A stretch of DNA of 64,000 nt from NVTR01 sp965237505 (GTDB lineage: Bacteria; Pseudomonadota; Alphaproteobacteria; Rhodobacterales; Rhodobacteraceae), in NCBI GenBank assembly GCA_965237505.1, contig CBDEFR010000009.1:310001-374000 (forward strand). The letters run 5' to 3'. How positions within the stretch are numbered: position 1 is the first letter of the stretch; each line of letters starts with the position of its first letter. A program made the position numbers and the translations under genes. Positions 1 through 8,739 of this stretch are shown here, piece by piece. Below the pieces are notes generated by a model. It was not told where the DNA came from, did not search any database, and saw only the letters and a list, made by a program, of their open reading frames with translations.

Positions 1-654
1 GTTTCGTTCTTCAACAGCCCGATGCCTGCTCAGCCACTGGGGTGGTTCAAGGAGGAGATCAAGGATAGCTCGCAGATGGTGGGCCTCAAGTACCGGACCG
101 TTGGTCTGGCGGCCGACGTGCTGCTTGAAATGGGCATGTCGGTGGTTCAGCTTCCTGGAGGCGAAATTCAGCCGGCGATGAAATCCGGCCTGATCGACGC
201 GGCCGAGTTCAACAACCCGACGTCCGACCGTGACTTCGGGATGCAGGACGTGTCCAAGCACTATCACTTGGCCAGCTACCACCAATCCCAGGAATGCTTC
301 GAGGTGACCTTCAACAAGGACAAGTTCAATGCTCTGCCGGATGAGCTGAAGGCGATCCTGGAATATGCCTCCGAAGCCGAGAACTCCAACTTCTACTGGT
401 ACAGCACCAAGCGCTATGCCGAAGATCTTGTGACGCTTCGCGATAAGCTAGGGGTGAATATCTATCGGACACCGGACTCGATTATGGCGGAACAACTCAC
501 TGCCTGGGACATAGTGCTCGACCGGCTTATGAATGAAGACCCGTTCTTTGCCAGGGTCGTCGAGTCTCAAAAGACCTATGCGAAAGATGTGATGAACTAT
601 CTGAACCTCAACGCGCCTGACTACAAACTGGCCTACGACCACTACTTTGGCTGA
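1..654 (+). CDS. dctP: TRAP transporter substrate-binding protein DctP, C-terminal part
   Basis: The reading frame is open from base 1, so the N-terminus and signal peptide lie outside the window. About 217 residues remain. The sequence runs through the typical end of a periplasmic TRAP solute receptor, with an FFNSPMPAQPLGWFKEEI segment at the left edge and repeated aromatic and acidic ligand-lobe motifs (SDRDFGMQDVSKHYH). This resembles the DctP subgroup annotated for mannitol/chloroaromatic compounds, but the true ligand cannot be read from sequence. It would bind an organic acid in the periplasm and pass it to the DctQM permease encoded immediately downstream. Family assignment is firm because the next two genes are the matching permease subunits. 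Confidence 0.9.
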   Translation, partial: VSFFNSPMPAQPLGWFKEEIKDSSQMVGLKYRTVGLAADVLLEMGMSVVQLPGGEIQPAMKSGLIDAAEFNNPTSDRDFGMQDVSKHYHLASYHQSQECFEVTFNKDKFNALPDELKAILEYASEAENSNFYWYSTKRYAEDLVTLRDKLGVNIYRTPDSIMAEQLTAWDIVLDRLMNEDPFFARVVESQKTYAKDVMNYLNLNAPDYKLAYDHYFG

Positions 655-679
655 ACGAGGTTAAATCACGTTTCAAATC

Positions 680-704
680 CCGGGGGCCGTTCGCCGGCCC
701 CCGG
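680..704 (+). promoter_or_regulatory. GC-rich stem-loop between dctP and dctQ
   Basis: A perfect 10-bp stem (CCGGGGGCCG / CGGCCCCCGG) with a 5-base loop lies between dctP and dctQ. No T-run follows, so it is not a classical intrinsic terminator. In TRAP and ABC operons such hairpins commonly stabilise or attenuate the message so that the binding protein is made in excess over the permease. That role is inferred here. Confidence 0.65.
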
Positions 705-734
705 ATGCTATTATACCTTGAAGTGGAGACAAAC

Positions 735-1307
735 GTGGAAAGGTTCGTTCACTCGATTGAGGGTCTGAGCATCTGGGTCGGGCGCGCTTTTGGCTGGTGT
801 ATCATGATTCTGACGTTGTCCGTCACCTATGAAGTTTTTGTCCGTTATGTCCTGAACGCCCCGACCGTGTGGGTCTTTGACATGATGGTCCAGATGTACG
901 GAGCATTGTTCCTGATGGCCGGTGCGTACGCGCTTGCCCAAGACACCCACGTCCGCGGCGATGTGCTTTACCGTCTGTTCCCGGTGCGCTGGCAGGCTCG
1001 CGTAGATTTCGTGCTTTATCTGTTGTTCTTTTTCCCCGGCATGCTGGCCTTGTTCTGGTACGGCTGGGAAATTGCCTCGGACAGCTGGCGTTATAAGGAA
1101 GTGAGCTGGAACAGCCCGGCGCGCATCCAGATCTACTATTTCAAATCGCTGATCCCGATCGCCGGCGGCTTGCTGATGCTGCAGGGTCTGGCGGAACTTG
1201 CACGCTGCTGGCATGCAATGAAGACTGGCGTCTGGATGGAACGTCTCAAAGACGTGAAGGACACCGAAGACATGCTGGGCCATGAGCCCGAATTCACCGA
1301 ATCCTGA
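735..1307 (+). CDS. dctQ: TRAP transporter small permease DctQ
   Basis: This is the small, four-helix membrane subunit of a TRAP transporter, 190 residues from the chosen start. Hydrophobic segments follow one another after a short cytoplasmic N-terminus (VERFVHSIEGLSIWVGRAFGW), and the family pattern VTYEVFVRYVLNAPTVW near residue 40 is present. The start is taken as GTG at 735 because GTGGAGA sits about six bases upstream. An in-frame ATG at 705 lies directly against the stem-loop and has no ribosome-binding site. DctQ acts with DctM in the inner membrane and bridges to the DctP receptor. Confidence 0.88.
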   Translation: MERFVHSIEGLSIWVGRAFGWCIMILTLSVTYEVFVRYVLNAPTVWVFDMMVQMYGALFLMAGAYALAQDTHVRGDVLYRLFPVRWQARVDFVLYLLFFFPGMLALFWYGWEIASDSWRYKEVSWNSPARIQIYYFKSLIPIAGGLLMLQGLAELARCWHAMKTGVWMERLKDVKDTEDMLGHEPEFTES

Positions 1308-1345
1308 GCTGACCGGACCGCGAAGGTTCCGACAGAGGGAATATC

Positions 1346-2710
1346 ATGACGGACCCGCAAGTCGCCATTCTGATGCTGTTTCTTTTTATCGGGCTGGTCA
1401 TGCTGGGCTTTCCGATTGCCTTTACGCTTTTGGCGATGGGAATTGGATTTGGCTATTACGCATATTTCCAGGGCGGCATCGAGACGATTGGGGACGTGTT
1501 CACCAACAATATATTCTATTTGCTGAACCAAAACACCTATTCCGTGATGGAAAACGATACATTGGTGGCGATACCGCTATTCCTGTTCATGGGCTATGTG
1601 GTGGCGCGCGCCAACATTGTTGACCGGCTGTTTTATTCGCTGCAGATGGCCGCGCATAATCTTCCCGGTTCGATGGCGATCGCGGCGCTGATTACTTGTG
1701 CCGTGTTTTCGACGGCAACCGGGATCGTCGGGGCCGTGGTCACGCTGATGGGCCTGCTGGCGTATCCGGCGATGGCGAACGCAAATTACGACAAGAAGTT
1801 TGCTGCCGGGGTAATATGCGCCGGCGGAACATTGGGCATTCTGATACCGCCGTCGATCATGCTGATCGTCTATGCCGCGATCGCAGAGCTATCGCCATTG
1901 CGGCTGTATGCCGCGGCCGTGTTCCCCGGCCTGATCCTAGCAGGTTTCTACATTGTCTATGTGCTGATTCGGGTATTATTGAACCCGTCGATCGCGCCGA
2001 AACCCTTGCACGAGGACATACCGCCAGCGTCCAAAATCTACATGGACCTGCTGATTTCCTTCGTCCCGCTCACGGTGCTTATCGGTCTGGTTCTGGGGTC
2101 AATTCTCGGCGGTCTAGCGACCCCGGCAGAGGCTGCAGCGATGGGTGCATTCGGTGGGCTGGCGCTGGCTGTCGTTTACCGCTCGCTCACATGGGCAAAA
2201 ATGAAGGACAGCGTATTTCTGACGGCCAAGGCCACCGCGATGGTGTGTTGGCTATTTGTCGGTTCCTGGACATTTGCATCGGTTTTTTCCTACCTCGGCG
2301 GGCACACTGTGATCGAGAGTTGGGTTTTGGGAATGAATTTGCAGGCCTGGCAGTTCTTGGTCTTTGCGCAGTTGATCATATTTTTCCTGGGATGGCCGTT
2401 GGAATGGTCGGAAATCCTGATCATCTTCGTGCCGATCTTCCTGCCGCTGCTCGATACATTCGGCGTAAATCCATATTTCTTCGCAATGCTGGTGGCGCTG
2501 AACCTGCAGACCTCGTTTCTGACGCCGCCGATGGCGATGTCGGCCTATTATCTGAAGGGCGTGTTGAAAAAACGGATCGAATTGATGGATATTTTCAGGG
2601 GCATCATGCCGTATCTGGGGATCGTGATTTTCAGTATGTTTCTGATGTATCAGTATCCGGGGATTGCGCTGTGGCTGCCGGATTATCTGTTCGGCGTGTA
2701 CATACCTTGA
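1346..2710 (+). CDS. dctM: TRAP transporter large permease DctM
   Basis: The 454-residue protein is almost wholly hydrophobic, with about twelve membrane segments, and matches the DctM (large permease) family in length and motifs. These include the early GFPIAFTLLAMG segment, the GTLGILIPPSIMLIVYA motif near residue 160, and the C-terminal LQTSFLTPPMAMSAYYLKGV motif. It forms the sodium-coupled translocation pathway with DctQ. It starts 38 bases after dctQ and ends 24 bases before the amidase gene, so all belong to one transcription unit. No defect was seen. Confidence 0.93.
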   Translation: MTDPQVAILMLFLFIGLVMLGFPIAFTLLAMGIGFGYYAYFQGGIETIGDVFTNNIFYLLNQNTYSVMENDTLVAIPLFLFMGYVVARANIVDRLFYSLQMAAHNLPGSMAIAALITCAVFSTATGIVGAVVTLMGLLAYPAMANANYDKKFAAGVICAGGTLGILIPPSIMLIVYAAIAELSPLRLYAAAVFPGLILAGFYIVYVLIRVLLNPSIAPKPLHEDIPPASKIYMDLLISFVPLTVLIGLVLGSILGGLATPAEAAAMGAFGGLALAVVYRSLTWAKMKDSVFLTAKATAMVCWLFVGSWTFASVFSYLGGHTVIESWVLGMNLQAWQFLVFAQLIIFFLGWPLEWSEILIIFVPIFLPLLDTFGVNPYFFAMLVALNLQTSFLTPPMAMSAYYLKGVLKKRIELMDIFRGIMPYLGIVIFSMFLMYQYPGIALWLPDYLFGVYIP

Positions 2711-2734
2711 TTCCTTTGCAGATCGGACAATCGC

Positions 2735-4066
2735 ATGCCTAATGCGCTGTCGGCCTGTGACGCGGCCCGGAAAATCATGGAAGGCTCGCTTGCGTCCGTC
2801 GATTTGGTCAAGGCGTGTCTTGCCCGAATTGACGAGACTGACGGCCAGCTAAAGGCGTGGGTGCATCTGGATCGCGAACACGCGCTGGCTCAGGCGGAAG
2901 AGATGGATACAATCCGCCGCGCGGGTCGCCCTGTTGGGACGCTGCATGGCGTGCCGATTGGCCTCAAAGACATCATAGACACGCAAGATTTCCCGACCGA
3001 ACGCGGGACACCGATATTCTCTGGCCGCAGGCCTGCTAGTGACGCCGCACTGGTCGAACGCCTGCGCGAAGCCGGGGCGGTGATATTGGGCAAGACCGTC
3101 ACCACCGAATTCGCTTTCATGCATCCCGCTGAAACCCGAAATCCTCATAATCCGGACCATTCTCCTGGCGGTTCTTCCAGTGGATCCGCGGCCGCCGTCG
3201 CGGCGTTTCAGGTACCGCTGGCGATCGGAACCCAGACCAACGGATCGGTGATCCGGCCCGCGTCATTTTGCGGAACTTATGGTTTCAAGCCAACGCGCGG
3301 GGTGATTTCGCGCCGCGGCGTATTGCGGACCTCAAAATCGCTGGACCAGGTCGGGGTTTTCGGCCGAACGCTGGAAGACGTGGCGCTGCTGACCGATGTA
3401 ATCGGCGGCTATGACCCCGCAGATAATCTGAGTTATCCAAGACCACGGCCAAAAATGCTCAATGGCAGCCGGGCCGAGGTTCCGGTCGAACCAGAGTTGA
3501 TCTGGTTCGATCTGCCGTTCAATGACCGGCTTGCCGAGGATGCCAGGGCAGGTTTGGACGAGGTCGTGAATGCCTTGGGGGCAAGGGTTGAGCGATCCCC
3601 GGTTTCGGAAAACATGATCGGTCTTGTTGAGATACAAAATGTGATCCAGGAATACGAGTTATGGCAACATCTGGAAAAAGAGTTCACCACGCATTGGGAC
3701 ATGCTTAGCGAGACGCTTCGATCCGCCATCGAACGCGGCCGCAAAATCAGCGACGCGCAGTATGGCGAAGCGACCGAAATAATGGCGTCCGCCGCTGGAT
3801 TTTTTGAAGGTTTCTTCAAGGATTACGACGCGATAATAGCACCCAGCGCCGCAGGCGAGGCTCCGCTATTTGAAGAAGGCACCGGAGATCCGGTATTTTG
3901 CACGATCTGGACGCTTTGTGGCCTACCGGCCGTCAACTTGCCGCTCTTAATTGGCGAAAATGATCTTCCGGCGGGGGTTCAGCTCATAGGGTCAGCCGAG
4001 GAAGATGATCGCCTGCTTAGAACCGCAAGTTGGCTGTTGAAGGAACTGCAATCTGGTGTAACTTAA
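2735..4066 (+). CDS. Amidase signature family hydrolase
   Basis: The 443-residue protein belongs to the amidase signature family (GatA/AtzF/amidase type), which cleaves amide bonds with a Ser-cisSer-Lys triad. The catalytic lysine is in GVPIGLKDIID (Lys78), the cis-serine lies in the glycine/serine stretch GGSSSGSAAAVA (about residues 145-156), and the nucleophile is Ser171 in GTQTNGSVIRPASF. The common GTDT of this last motif is GTQT here, a variant seen in part of the family. Position inside a TRAP operon suggests it hydrolyses the imported compound or a derivative. The substrate is unknown. It is not GatA in context, since no gatB or gatC is adjacent. Confidence 0.88.
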   Translation: MPNALSACDAARKIMEGSLASVDLVKACLARIDETDGQLKAWVHLDREHALAQAEEMDTIRRAGRPVGTLHGVPIGLKDIIDTQDFPTERGTPIFSGRRPASDAALVERLREAGAVILGKTVTTEFAFMHPAETRNPHNPDHSPGGSSSGSAAAVAAFQVPLAIGTQTNGSVIRPASFCGTYGFKPTRGVISRRGVLRTSKSLDQVGVFGRTLEDVALLTDVIGGYDPADNLSYPRPRPKMLNGSRAEVPVEPELIWFDLPFNDRLAEDARAGLDEVVNALGARVERSPVSENMIGLVEIQNVIQEYELWQHLEKEFTTHWDMLSETLRSAIERGRKISDAQYGEATEIMASAAGFFEGFFKDYDAIIAPSAAGEAPLFEEGTGDPVFCTIWTLCGLPAVNLPLLIGENDLPAGVQLIGSAEEDDRLLRTASWLLKELQSGVT

Positions 4067-4084
4067 GCCAACGAGGATTAGTTC

Positions 4085-4282
4085 ATGATTTCGGGAATTG
4101 TCAAAATTATTGTTGGTGTCATTGCCACGATCATGCTGATCATTTTTATCGTGGGTCTTGCACACAGTATCTCGACTGGTTTTGCTGGTTTTTGGGGAGG
4201 CTTGCCGTTTTGGGTCATAATTATTTTTGTATTGGCGATGGCAATTTATGATTACTGGGATGAGTGTGTGCGAAAGAAGTAG
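4085..4282 (+). CDS. Small two-helix membrane protein, function unknown
   Basis: This 65-residue protein has two hydrophobic segments (about residues 5-28 and 38-55) and a charged tail (YDYWDECVRKK). It sits 18 bases after the amidase gene and 4 bases before the dehydrogenase gene, so it is probably co-translated with them. AACGAGGATTAGTTC provides a weak ribosome-binding site. I do not recognise the family. Its size and position suggest a small accessory membrane protein, but no function can be stated. Confidence 0.65.
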   Translation: MISGIVKIIVGVIATIMLIIFIVGLAHSISTGFAGFWGGLPFWVIIIFVLAMAIYDYWDECVRKK

Positions 4283-4286
4283 CTGA

Positions 4287-5249
4287 ATGACCGTCCGGCC
4301 TGTCGTTTGGATCACCCGAAAATTACCAAAGGCGATAATGGATCGGGCTGCGCGGTCCTATGATCTTGTCGTCAATGACGCCGATAGTTTGCATACTTCC
4401 GAAGACATTATCGCCATGAGCGCCCGTGTTGACGCTATCATGCCGTGTCATTCCGAAAAGTTTACTGCGGAAGTCGCAGGTCGGCTGGACTCGCGCCTGA
4501 AAATTATCGCCAACTACTCGGTTGGTGTGGATCACTGTGATCTTGCCGCCCTGCGGGGGCGTGGAATAGTCGTGACCAACACCCCGGACGTGCTGTCGGA
4601 TGCAACCGCCGAGATCGCAATGCTGCTGATGCTTGGCGCGGCGCGGCGCGCAGTTGAAGGTGATAGAATTGTGCGTTCCGGCGGCTGGAAATTCTGGAGC
4701 CCGTCTTTCATGGTTGGCATACAGGTAAGCGGTCAACGACTGGGCATCATTGGCATGGGCCGCGTTGGCCAGGTAATGGCCAAAAGAGCGCGCGGCTTCG
4801 AAATGGAGGTCCATTATTTCAATCGAAATCGGCTTGTCCCAGAACTGGAACTAGATGCCATCTATCACCAGAATATTGAAAGCTTGTTGGGCGTCGCGGA
4901 CTTTCTTTCTCTTCATTGTCCAGCGACACCTGAAACAACGGGCATGATGAACAGGGCAAGGTTCGACCTGCTGCCGGACGGTGCGGTTTTCGTAAATACC
5001 GCCAGAGGTGCATTGGTTGATGAAATCGCTCTTTTGGCTGCACTTGATTCTGGCAAGGTCGCGGCAGCAGGTCTGGACTGTTTTGTCCAAGATCCAGGCG
5101 GTAATCCGGCGTTTGCCAGGTACGACAATGTCTTCATGTTACCCCATATTGGCAGCGCAACACGGCAAACACGCGACGCAATGGGTTTTCGTGCTTTGGA
5201 CAATTTGGACATGTTTTTCGCTGGGAAAACTCCAAAAGATAACCTTTGA
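4287..5249 (+). CDS. D-isomer-specific 2-hydroxyacid dehydrogenase (glyoxylate/hydroxypyruvate reductase-like)
   Basis: The 320-residue protein interconverts a 2-keto acid and a D-2-hydroxy acid using NAD(P)H. The N-terminal catalytic lobe includes NYSVGVDHCDL. The Rossmann lobe carries GIIGMGRVGQ (about 153-162). The catalytic arginine is Arg240 in NTARGALVDE and the catalytic histidine is His287 in LPHIGSATRQTRDAM. The acid partner, usually Glu in a VFExEP-type motif, is Asp269 here (GLDCFVQDP). It ends the operon core after the amidase and the small membrane protein, so it may reduce a keto acid released from the transported compound. Specificity is not determined. Confidence 0.88.
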   Translation: MTVRPVVWITRKLPKAIMDRAARSYDLVVNDADSLHTSEDIIAMSARVDAIMPCHSEKFTAEVAGRLDSRLKIIANYSVGVDHCDLAALRGRGIVVTNTPDVLSDATAEIAMLLMLGAARRAVEGDRIVRSGGWKFWSPSFMVGIQVSGQRLGIIGMGRVGQVMAKRARGFEMEVHYFNRNRLVPELELDAIYHQNIESLLGVADFLSLHCPATPETTGMMNRARFDLLPDGAVFVNTARGALVDEIALLAALDSGKVAAAGLDCFVQDPGGNPAFARYDNVFMLPHIGSATRQTRDAMGFRALDNLDMFFAGKTPKDNL

Positions 5250-5336
5250 ACGTAAAGAACCACATTCATGCTCTTAGAAAATTCAAGTACCGTGATAGTT
5301 TCTGCCAAACATTTTATATGGATACTCAGAGGCGCC

Positions 5337-6152
5337 ATGAAACACGCCGTATTTGCTGCGGTCTTTTTCGCATTCACTTCAGTAACTTGGGTTGGCGCCG
5401 TTGCGCAGAATTTCGACCGAGGGATGACCGCCGCTGAATACGGCGACTATGCAGCTGCCGTGCGTGAGTGGCGCCCGCTTGCCGAACAGGGCCATGCTGC
5501 GGCGCAGACTTCGCTTGGGTATTTGTATGAGTTCGGGCTTGGTGTCTTGCAGAGCGAAATCGAAGCAGCGGCTTTGTACCGCGACGCTGCGGAACAAGGC
5601 TTCGCCGATGCGCAATTCAATCTTGCGGTCATGTATGACGAGGGTCGGGGGGTCGAACTGGACGACGCCGCGGCCGCAATATGGTACCAAATGGCCGCTG
5701 AACAGGGTCATATCTCGGCGCAGTACAATCTTGGGCTGATGTACAAGTGGGGCGAGGGTGTCGCGCAGTCGGACACTGAGAATTTCAAGTGGCACCGCCT
5801 GGCCGCACTGCAAGGTCATGCTGCGGCGCAAGCGTCACTCGGGTCGATGTACGACGAGGGTCGGGGTGTCGCGCAAGATTATTCGGAAGCCTTGCTTTGG
5901 TATCGCCTGGCCGCCGAACGGGGTCATTCTTCGGCGCAGGTATATCTCGGTGACATCTACGCCGTGGGCCTGGGCGTCGCGCAAAGCAACGTACTGGCGT
6001 ATATGTGGTATTACATTTCTGTTGCCAACGGCTCCACAGATGGTTCCGCAGGGCGCGACAGGGTCGCAGATCGGATGACACCGGCAGAAATTTCCACAGC
6101 TCAGTTGACGGCGCGCAAATGCGTGGAAACGAACTATGAAATGTGTGAATGA
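5337..6152 (+). CDS. Exported Sel1-repeat (TPR-like) protein
   Basis: From ATG 5337 the protein has 271 residues and begins with a signal peptide (MKHAVFAAVFFAFTSVTWVGAVAQ). An in-frame ATG at 5268 would bury this signal, so the later start is preferred. The mature part consists of about six 36-residue Sel1 repeats, each with a pattern like AEQGHAAAQxxLGxMYxxGxGVAQ, which form an alpha-solenoid used for protein contacts. A single Cys pair near the C-terminus (KCVETNYEMC) may form a disulfide. It lies about 90 bases after the dehydrogenase gene on the same strand. The partner protein is unknown. Confidence 0.85.
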   Translation: MKHAVFAAVFFAFTSVTWVGAVAQNFDRGMTAAEYGDYAAAVREWRPLAEQGHAAAQTSLGYLYEFGLGVLQSEIEAAALYRDAAEQGFADAQFNLAVMYDEGRGVELDDAAAAIWYQMAAEQGHISAQYNLGLMYKWGEGVAQSDTENFKWHRLAALQGHAAAQASLGSMYDEGRGVAQDYSEALLWYRLAAERGHSSAQVYLGDIYAVGLGVAQSNVLAYMWYYISVANGSTDGSAGRDRVADRMTPAEISTAQLTARKCVETNYEMCE

Positions 6153-6232
6153 AGCGAGCTCTTGCATTTCATTTGCCCGCGACCGCCGCACTGACCATCG
6201 GTCAGCATAAACGTCTGATCAAGACCGGCCCA

Positions 6233-7534
6233 CTATACCCGGACTTTGAACGCACCGTTGTCCCGCACCGTTTGAATGATGATTTCGATCAGATCAAATT
6301 GGGACTGCGAGCTGATATCTTCAAAATAGACATGGCTGGGCCAGGGTTGCAGGACGTTGTTATCCGCGGGCAGGTCAATGGTCTCACAAACCCGTTTGAT
6401 CGCAGCAACAAATTCGCCGACGGTGTCGCGGATCTCCTGTTTGGCGATATCCAGATCAGGGATGCTGTTGCGGTCAACCTGCGAGGAACCAATGCCGGTG
6501 GTGAGTGGCACGCCGCGGGCAATTGCCTGTTCTTCGTAGAATGAAACCGGCACCTTGTCAGCCTCGAGCCGGATGATGAAATCGCGGCAGACGCTGTGTT
6601 TCAGGTCGGTCAGATGGCCCAGGTCGATGCTGCCGCTGGGGCCCGCGCCGCCGCCCCGGCGCCGGGCGCCGCGGTCCTTCTTGCGCGCCTGGGTGACATA
6701 GTCGCCGCGGTAATTGGCATCAAACACCCGCTCAGCCCAGGGTTTGCCGTCGATCATGTGTTTGATCGAACGGATCGCCATGTTTTTGCAATTGTCCGGC
6801 CCGATAAAGAATGGCGAGCCGGAGGCGTCTGACAGCTCGACCCAGCCGTTGGGAAATTCGCCGATGAAGTGTTCGATCCACGGGCCGAGGACCTGATCGG
6901 CGAGGTGATCCAGCAGATCGTTTACCATGTCCGGTGCGTGAACAACGTCGGACAGCAACGGTTCCTGACCGTAAATATCTGCCGCCAGGCTGTAGGGGGC
7001 CGATATTTGCAGCATCGGTTCCATACCGGTCAGCCGCTCGGTGACCCGCAGCACGTCGTTGATAATTCTGGGCACGTCGGTATTGAAATCCGGGGTGGCG
7101 AGCGACGGCCAGGTGTCATGTGTGATCAGCACTTTGTCCGGGTTCGCGCCCGGCGGGAATTTATCGGGATACATCATCACTTGACCGCAGGTCTCGCAAC
7201 TAAATGCATAAAGCGCCCAGGTCATATAGAGCTTGTTGATGCCCAGCAGGCGGCTGACCATCAGGTTGGCGCGCACATAACGCTCTGGGTCGGTTTTGTA
7301 ATATTCGGCGGACTCGACGCCGTAGAGGTCGTGCAGGATGCTCAGGGCAATCATATGGACCGAAGCAGAGACATGAACCGCGTTCGTCGGGGCGGGCACG
7401 GTGAAATTCGGGTCATAGTCGCCGACAATCGCAGCATCGAAAAGGGCGCGCACATCCTGCTTTGCGTCGGCGTCACCGGATTGCCAGCGCGACAACAGAT
7501 CAAGCCCGGCGGGGAATTCAAGATATTGGGACAA
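6233..7534 (-). CDS. Uroporphyrinogen-decarboxylase-like (UroD/MtaA-type) protein
   Basis: About 433 residues on the minus strand, convergent with the Sel1 gene. The pattern of conserved segments (for example ITHDTWPSLATPDF, MEPMLQISAPYSLAADIYG, the late DLGHLTDLKHS and the C-terminal NNVLQPWPSHVYFEDIS) fits the UroD superfamily, which includes haem-pathway decarboxylases and corrinoid-dependent methyltransferases. The haem enzyme HemE is shorter and has an N-terminal RQAGR motif that is absent, so a methyltransferase-like role is more likely. I prefer a TTG start at 7534 because AAGGGGG lies six bases upstream of it. An ATG 54 bases further upstream has no such site. An unusual Arg/Gly-rich stretch (KKDRGARRRGGGAGPSG) sits near residue 300. 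Confidence 0.6.
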   Translation of the reverse strand: MSQYLEFPAGLDLLSRWQSGDADAKQDVRALFDAAIVGDYDPNFTVPAPTNAVHVSASVHMIALSILHDLYGVESAEYYKTDPERYVRANLMVSRLLGINKLYMTWALYAFSCETCGQVMMYPDKFPPGANPDKVLITHDTWPSLATPDFNTDVPRIINDVLRVTERLTGMEPMLQISAPYSLAADIYGQEPLLSDVVHAPDMVNDLLDHLADQVLGPWIEHFIGEFPNGWVELSDASGSPFFIGPDNCKNMAIRSIKHMIDGKPWAERVFDANYRGDYVTQARKKDRGARRRGGGAGPSGSIDLGHLTDLKHSVCRDFIIRLEADKVPVSFYEEQAIARGVPLTTGIGSSQVDRNSIPDLDIAKQEIRDTVGEFVAAIKRVCETIDLPADNNVLQPWPSHVYFEDISSQSQFDLIEIIIQTVRDNGAFKVRV

Positions 7535-7721
7535 ATGCAGACCCCCTTTGCTGTGCCGCGGCACCGGCGATGAATTGGCGTTTCCCAACCAAGTTGTTCA
7601 GTTTGATCGTTATTGCAAGATCGTTTTTGCGGCTGGCGGAATGGTGAATTGCGTGGCCGCAGTCCTGCAAGGCACCGCGCCGGGCGGGCGCAACGTGTTG
7701 AAATGGATCCTGACGCTAGCT

Positions 7722-8654
7722 TCACCGCGGGTCGGCAAAGCGCCGGACCCTCGCAAATGCCGTGCCTGTTTCAGACAGAGCGTCAGCCAACAAATCGAAC
7801 ACCAGGCGAATGCGGCGGCTGGTATGAAGTTCGCGATGGGTGACCAGCCATGTCGAGACCGGGATCGGATCAAGCTCAGGCAAAACGCACTCGACGTCAG
7901 GGAACCAGACCGCGAACTCCTTTGGCATCACCGTGATGCCAAGGCCTTGCTTGACCAATTCGCCGACCACCAGGCCACTTGTCGAGGTCAGCTTGAAGTT
8001 GGCCTTGGTCAGCGACAGGCCGAGCGAATTCAATAACGCGACCATTCGCTCAGCGCTCTCATATCCGATGAAATGCGCGTCCGACAAATCGCGCGCCGAG
8101 CGGGGCCGGCCGTGGGCGTCAAGATAAGCGGGCGAAGCGTAGAGGTGGGCGGTGGATTCGCGCATCAGCCTTGCAATCAGGTCGGGTTGTTCGGGGCGCA
8201 CGTGCCGGATGGCAATATCAGCCTCGCGCCGGGTCAGATCACTGACGGAATTCGAGGAGATTACGTCGACTTCGATCTCTGGCGCCACCTCGCGCAGCCG
8301 TTTGAGGACGGGGGGCAAAAAATATGTCGCCATCGCGTCGCTCGCAGTGATGCTGACTTGCCCGCTTATGGTCTGGGACTGGCCGGATGCGGTGAGCGAA
8401 ATGTGGCTCGCGGCGTCGGCCATGGCCCGGACATGGTCAAGCAGTTCGATGCCCGGTTGGGTCAGGAACATCGACCGGCGGCCGCGTTCGAAAAGGGTGA
8501 CGCCGAGGGCTTGTTCAAGGGCGGTAACCTGCCGGCTGAGGGTTGGCTGGGTCTGGCCGAGCGCACGGGCGGCCGCCGATAGCGAGCCCTCCTCGACGGT
8601 GGCGAGGAAGGCGCGCACCTGATTCCAATCGAAGTTTATCGCCTGCCAGTTCAT
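7722..8654 (-). CDS. LysR-family transcriptional regulator
   Basis: The 310-residue protein opens with the LysR winged-helix domain (FDWNQVRAFLATVEEGSLSAAARALGQTQPTLSRQVTALEQALGVTLFERG, residues about 8-60), followed by the periplasmic-binding-like effector domain. The start at 8654 (MNWQAINFDW) matches the usual family start. An in-frame start at 8681 adds nine unlikely residues. It is divergent from the DUF2306 gene and, as usual for LysR proteins, may control that gene and its own transcription. The effector is unknown. Confidence 0.92.
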   Translation of the reverse strand: MNWQAINFDWNQVRAFLATVEEGSLSAAARALGQTQPTLSRQVTALEQALGVTLFERGRRSMFLTQPGIELLDHVRAMADAASHISLTASGQSQTISGQVSITASDAMATYFLPPVLKRLREVAPEIEVDVISSNSVSDLTRREADIAIRHVRPEQPDLIARLMRESTAHLYASPAYLDAHGRPRSARDLSDAHFIGYESAERMVALLNSLGLSLTKANFKLTSTSGLVVGELVKQGLGITVMPKEFAVWFPDVECVLPELDPIPVSTWLVTHRELHTSRRIRLVFDLLADALSETGTAFARVRRFADPR

Positions 8655-8739
8655 ATATTTTTGTATATCAACAATCCACATTTTCGCAATTTATATTCGT
8701 CTGGCGCATATGTATCAGTGCTGCGAAAGGAGCCTGACC
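8655..8739. promoter_or_regulatory. Divergent intergenic region, LysR / DUF2306
   Basis: This 85-base AT-rich gap separates the LysR gene from the divergent DUF2306 gene and must contain both promoters. A LysR-type operator (T-N11-A with dyad symmetry) is expected here. AT-rich dyads such as ATATTTTTGTATAT near 8655-8668 are candidates, but no site can be assigned with confidence. AAAGGAG at 8728-8734 is the ribosome-binding site for the DUF2306 start at 8740. Confidence 0.4.

Noticed and set aside
5450..6000. Repeats resembling a tandem DNA repeat or CRISPR-like array
   Set aside because: These are codon-level repeats of the Sel1 protein. Units differ in sequence and there are no unique spacers.
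6596..7573. Plus-strand open frames over the UroD-like gene
   Set aside because: They overlap an intact minus-strand gene with conserved motifs and show no family features of their own.
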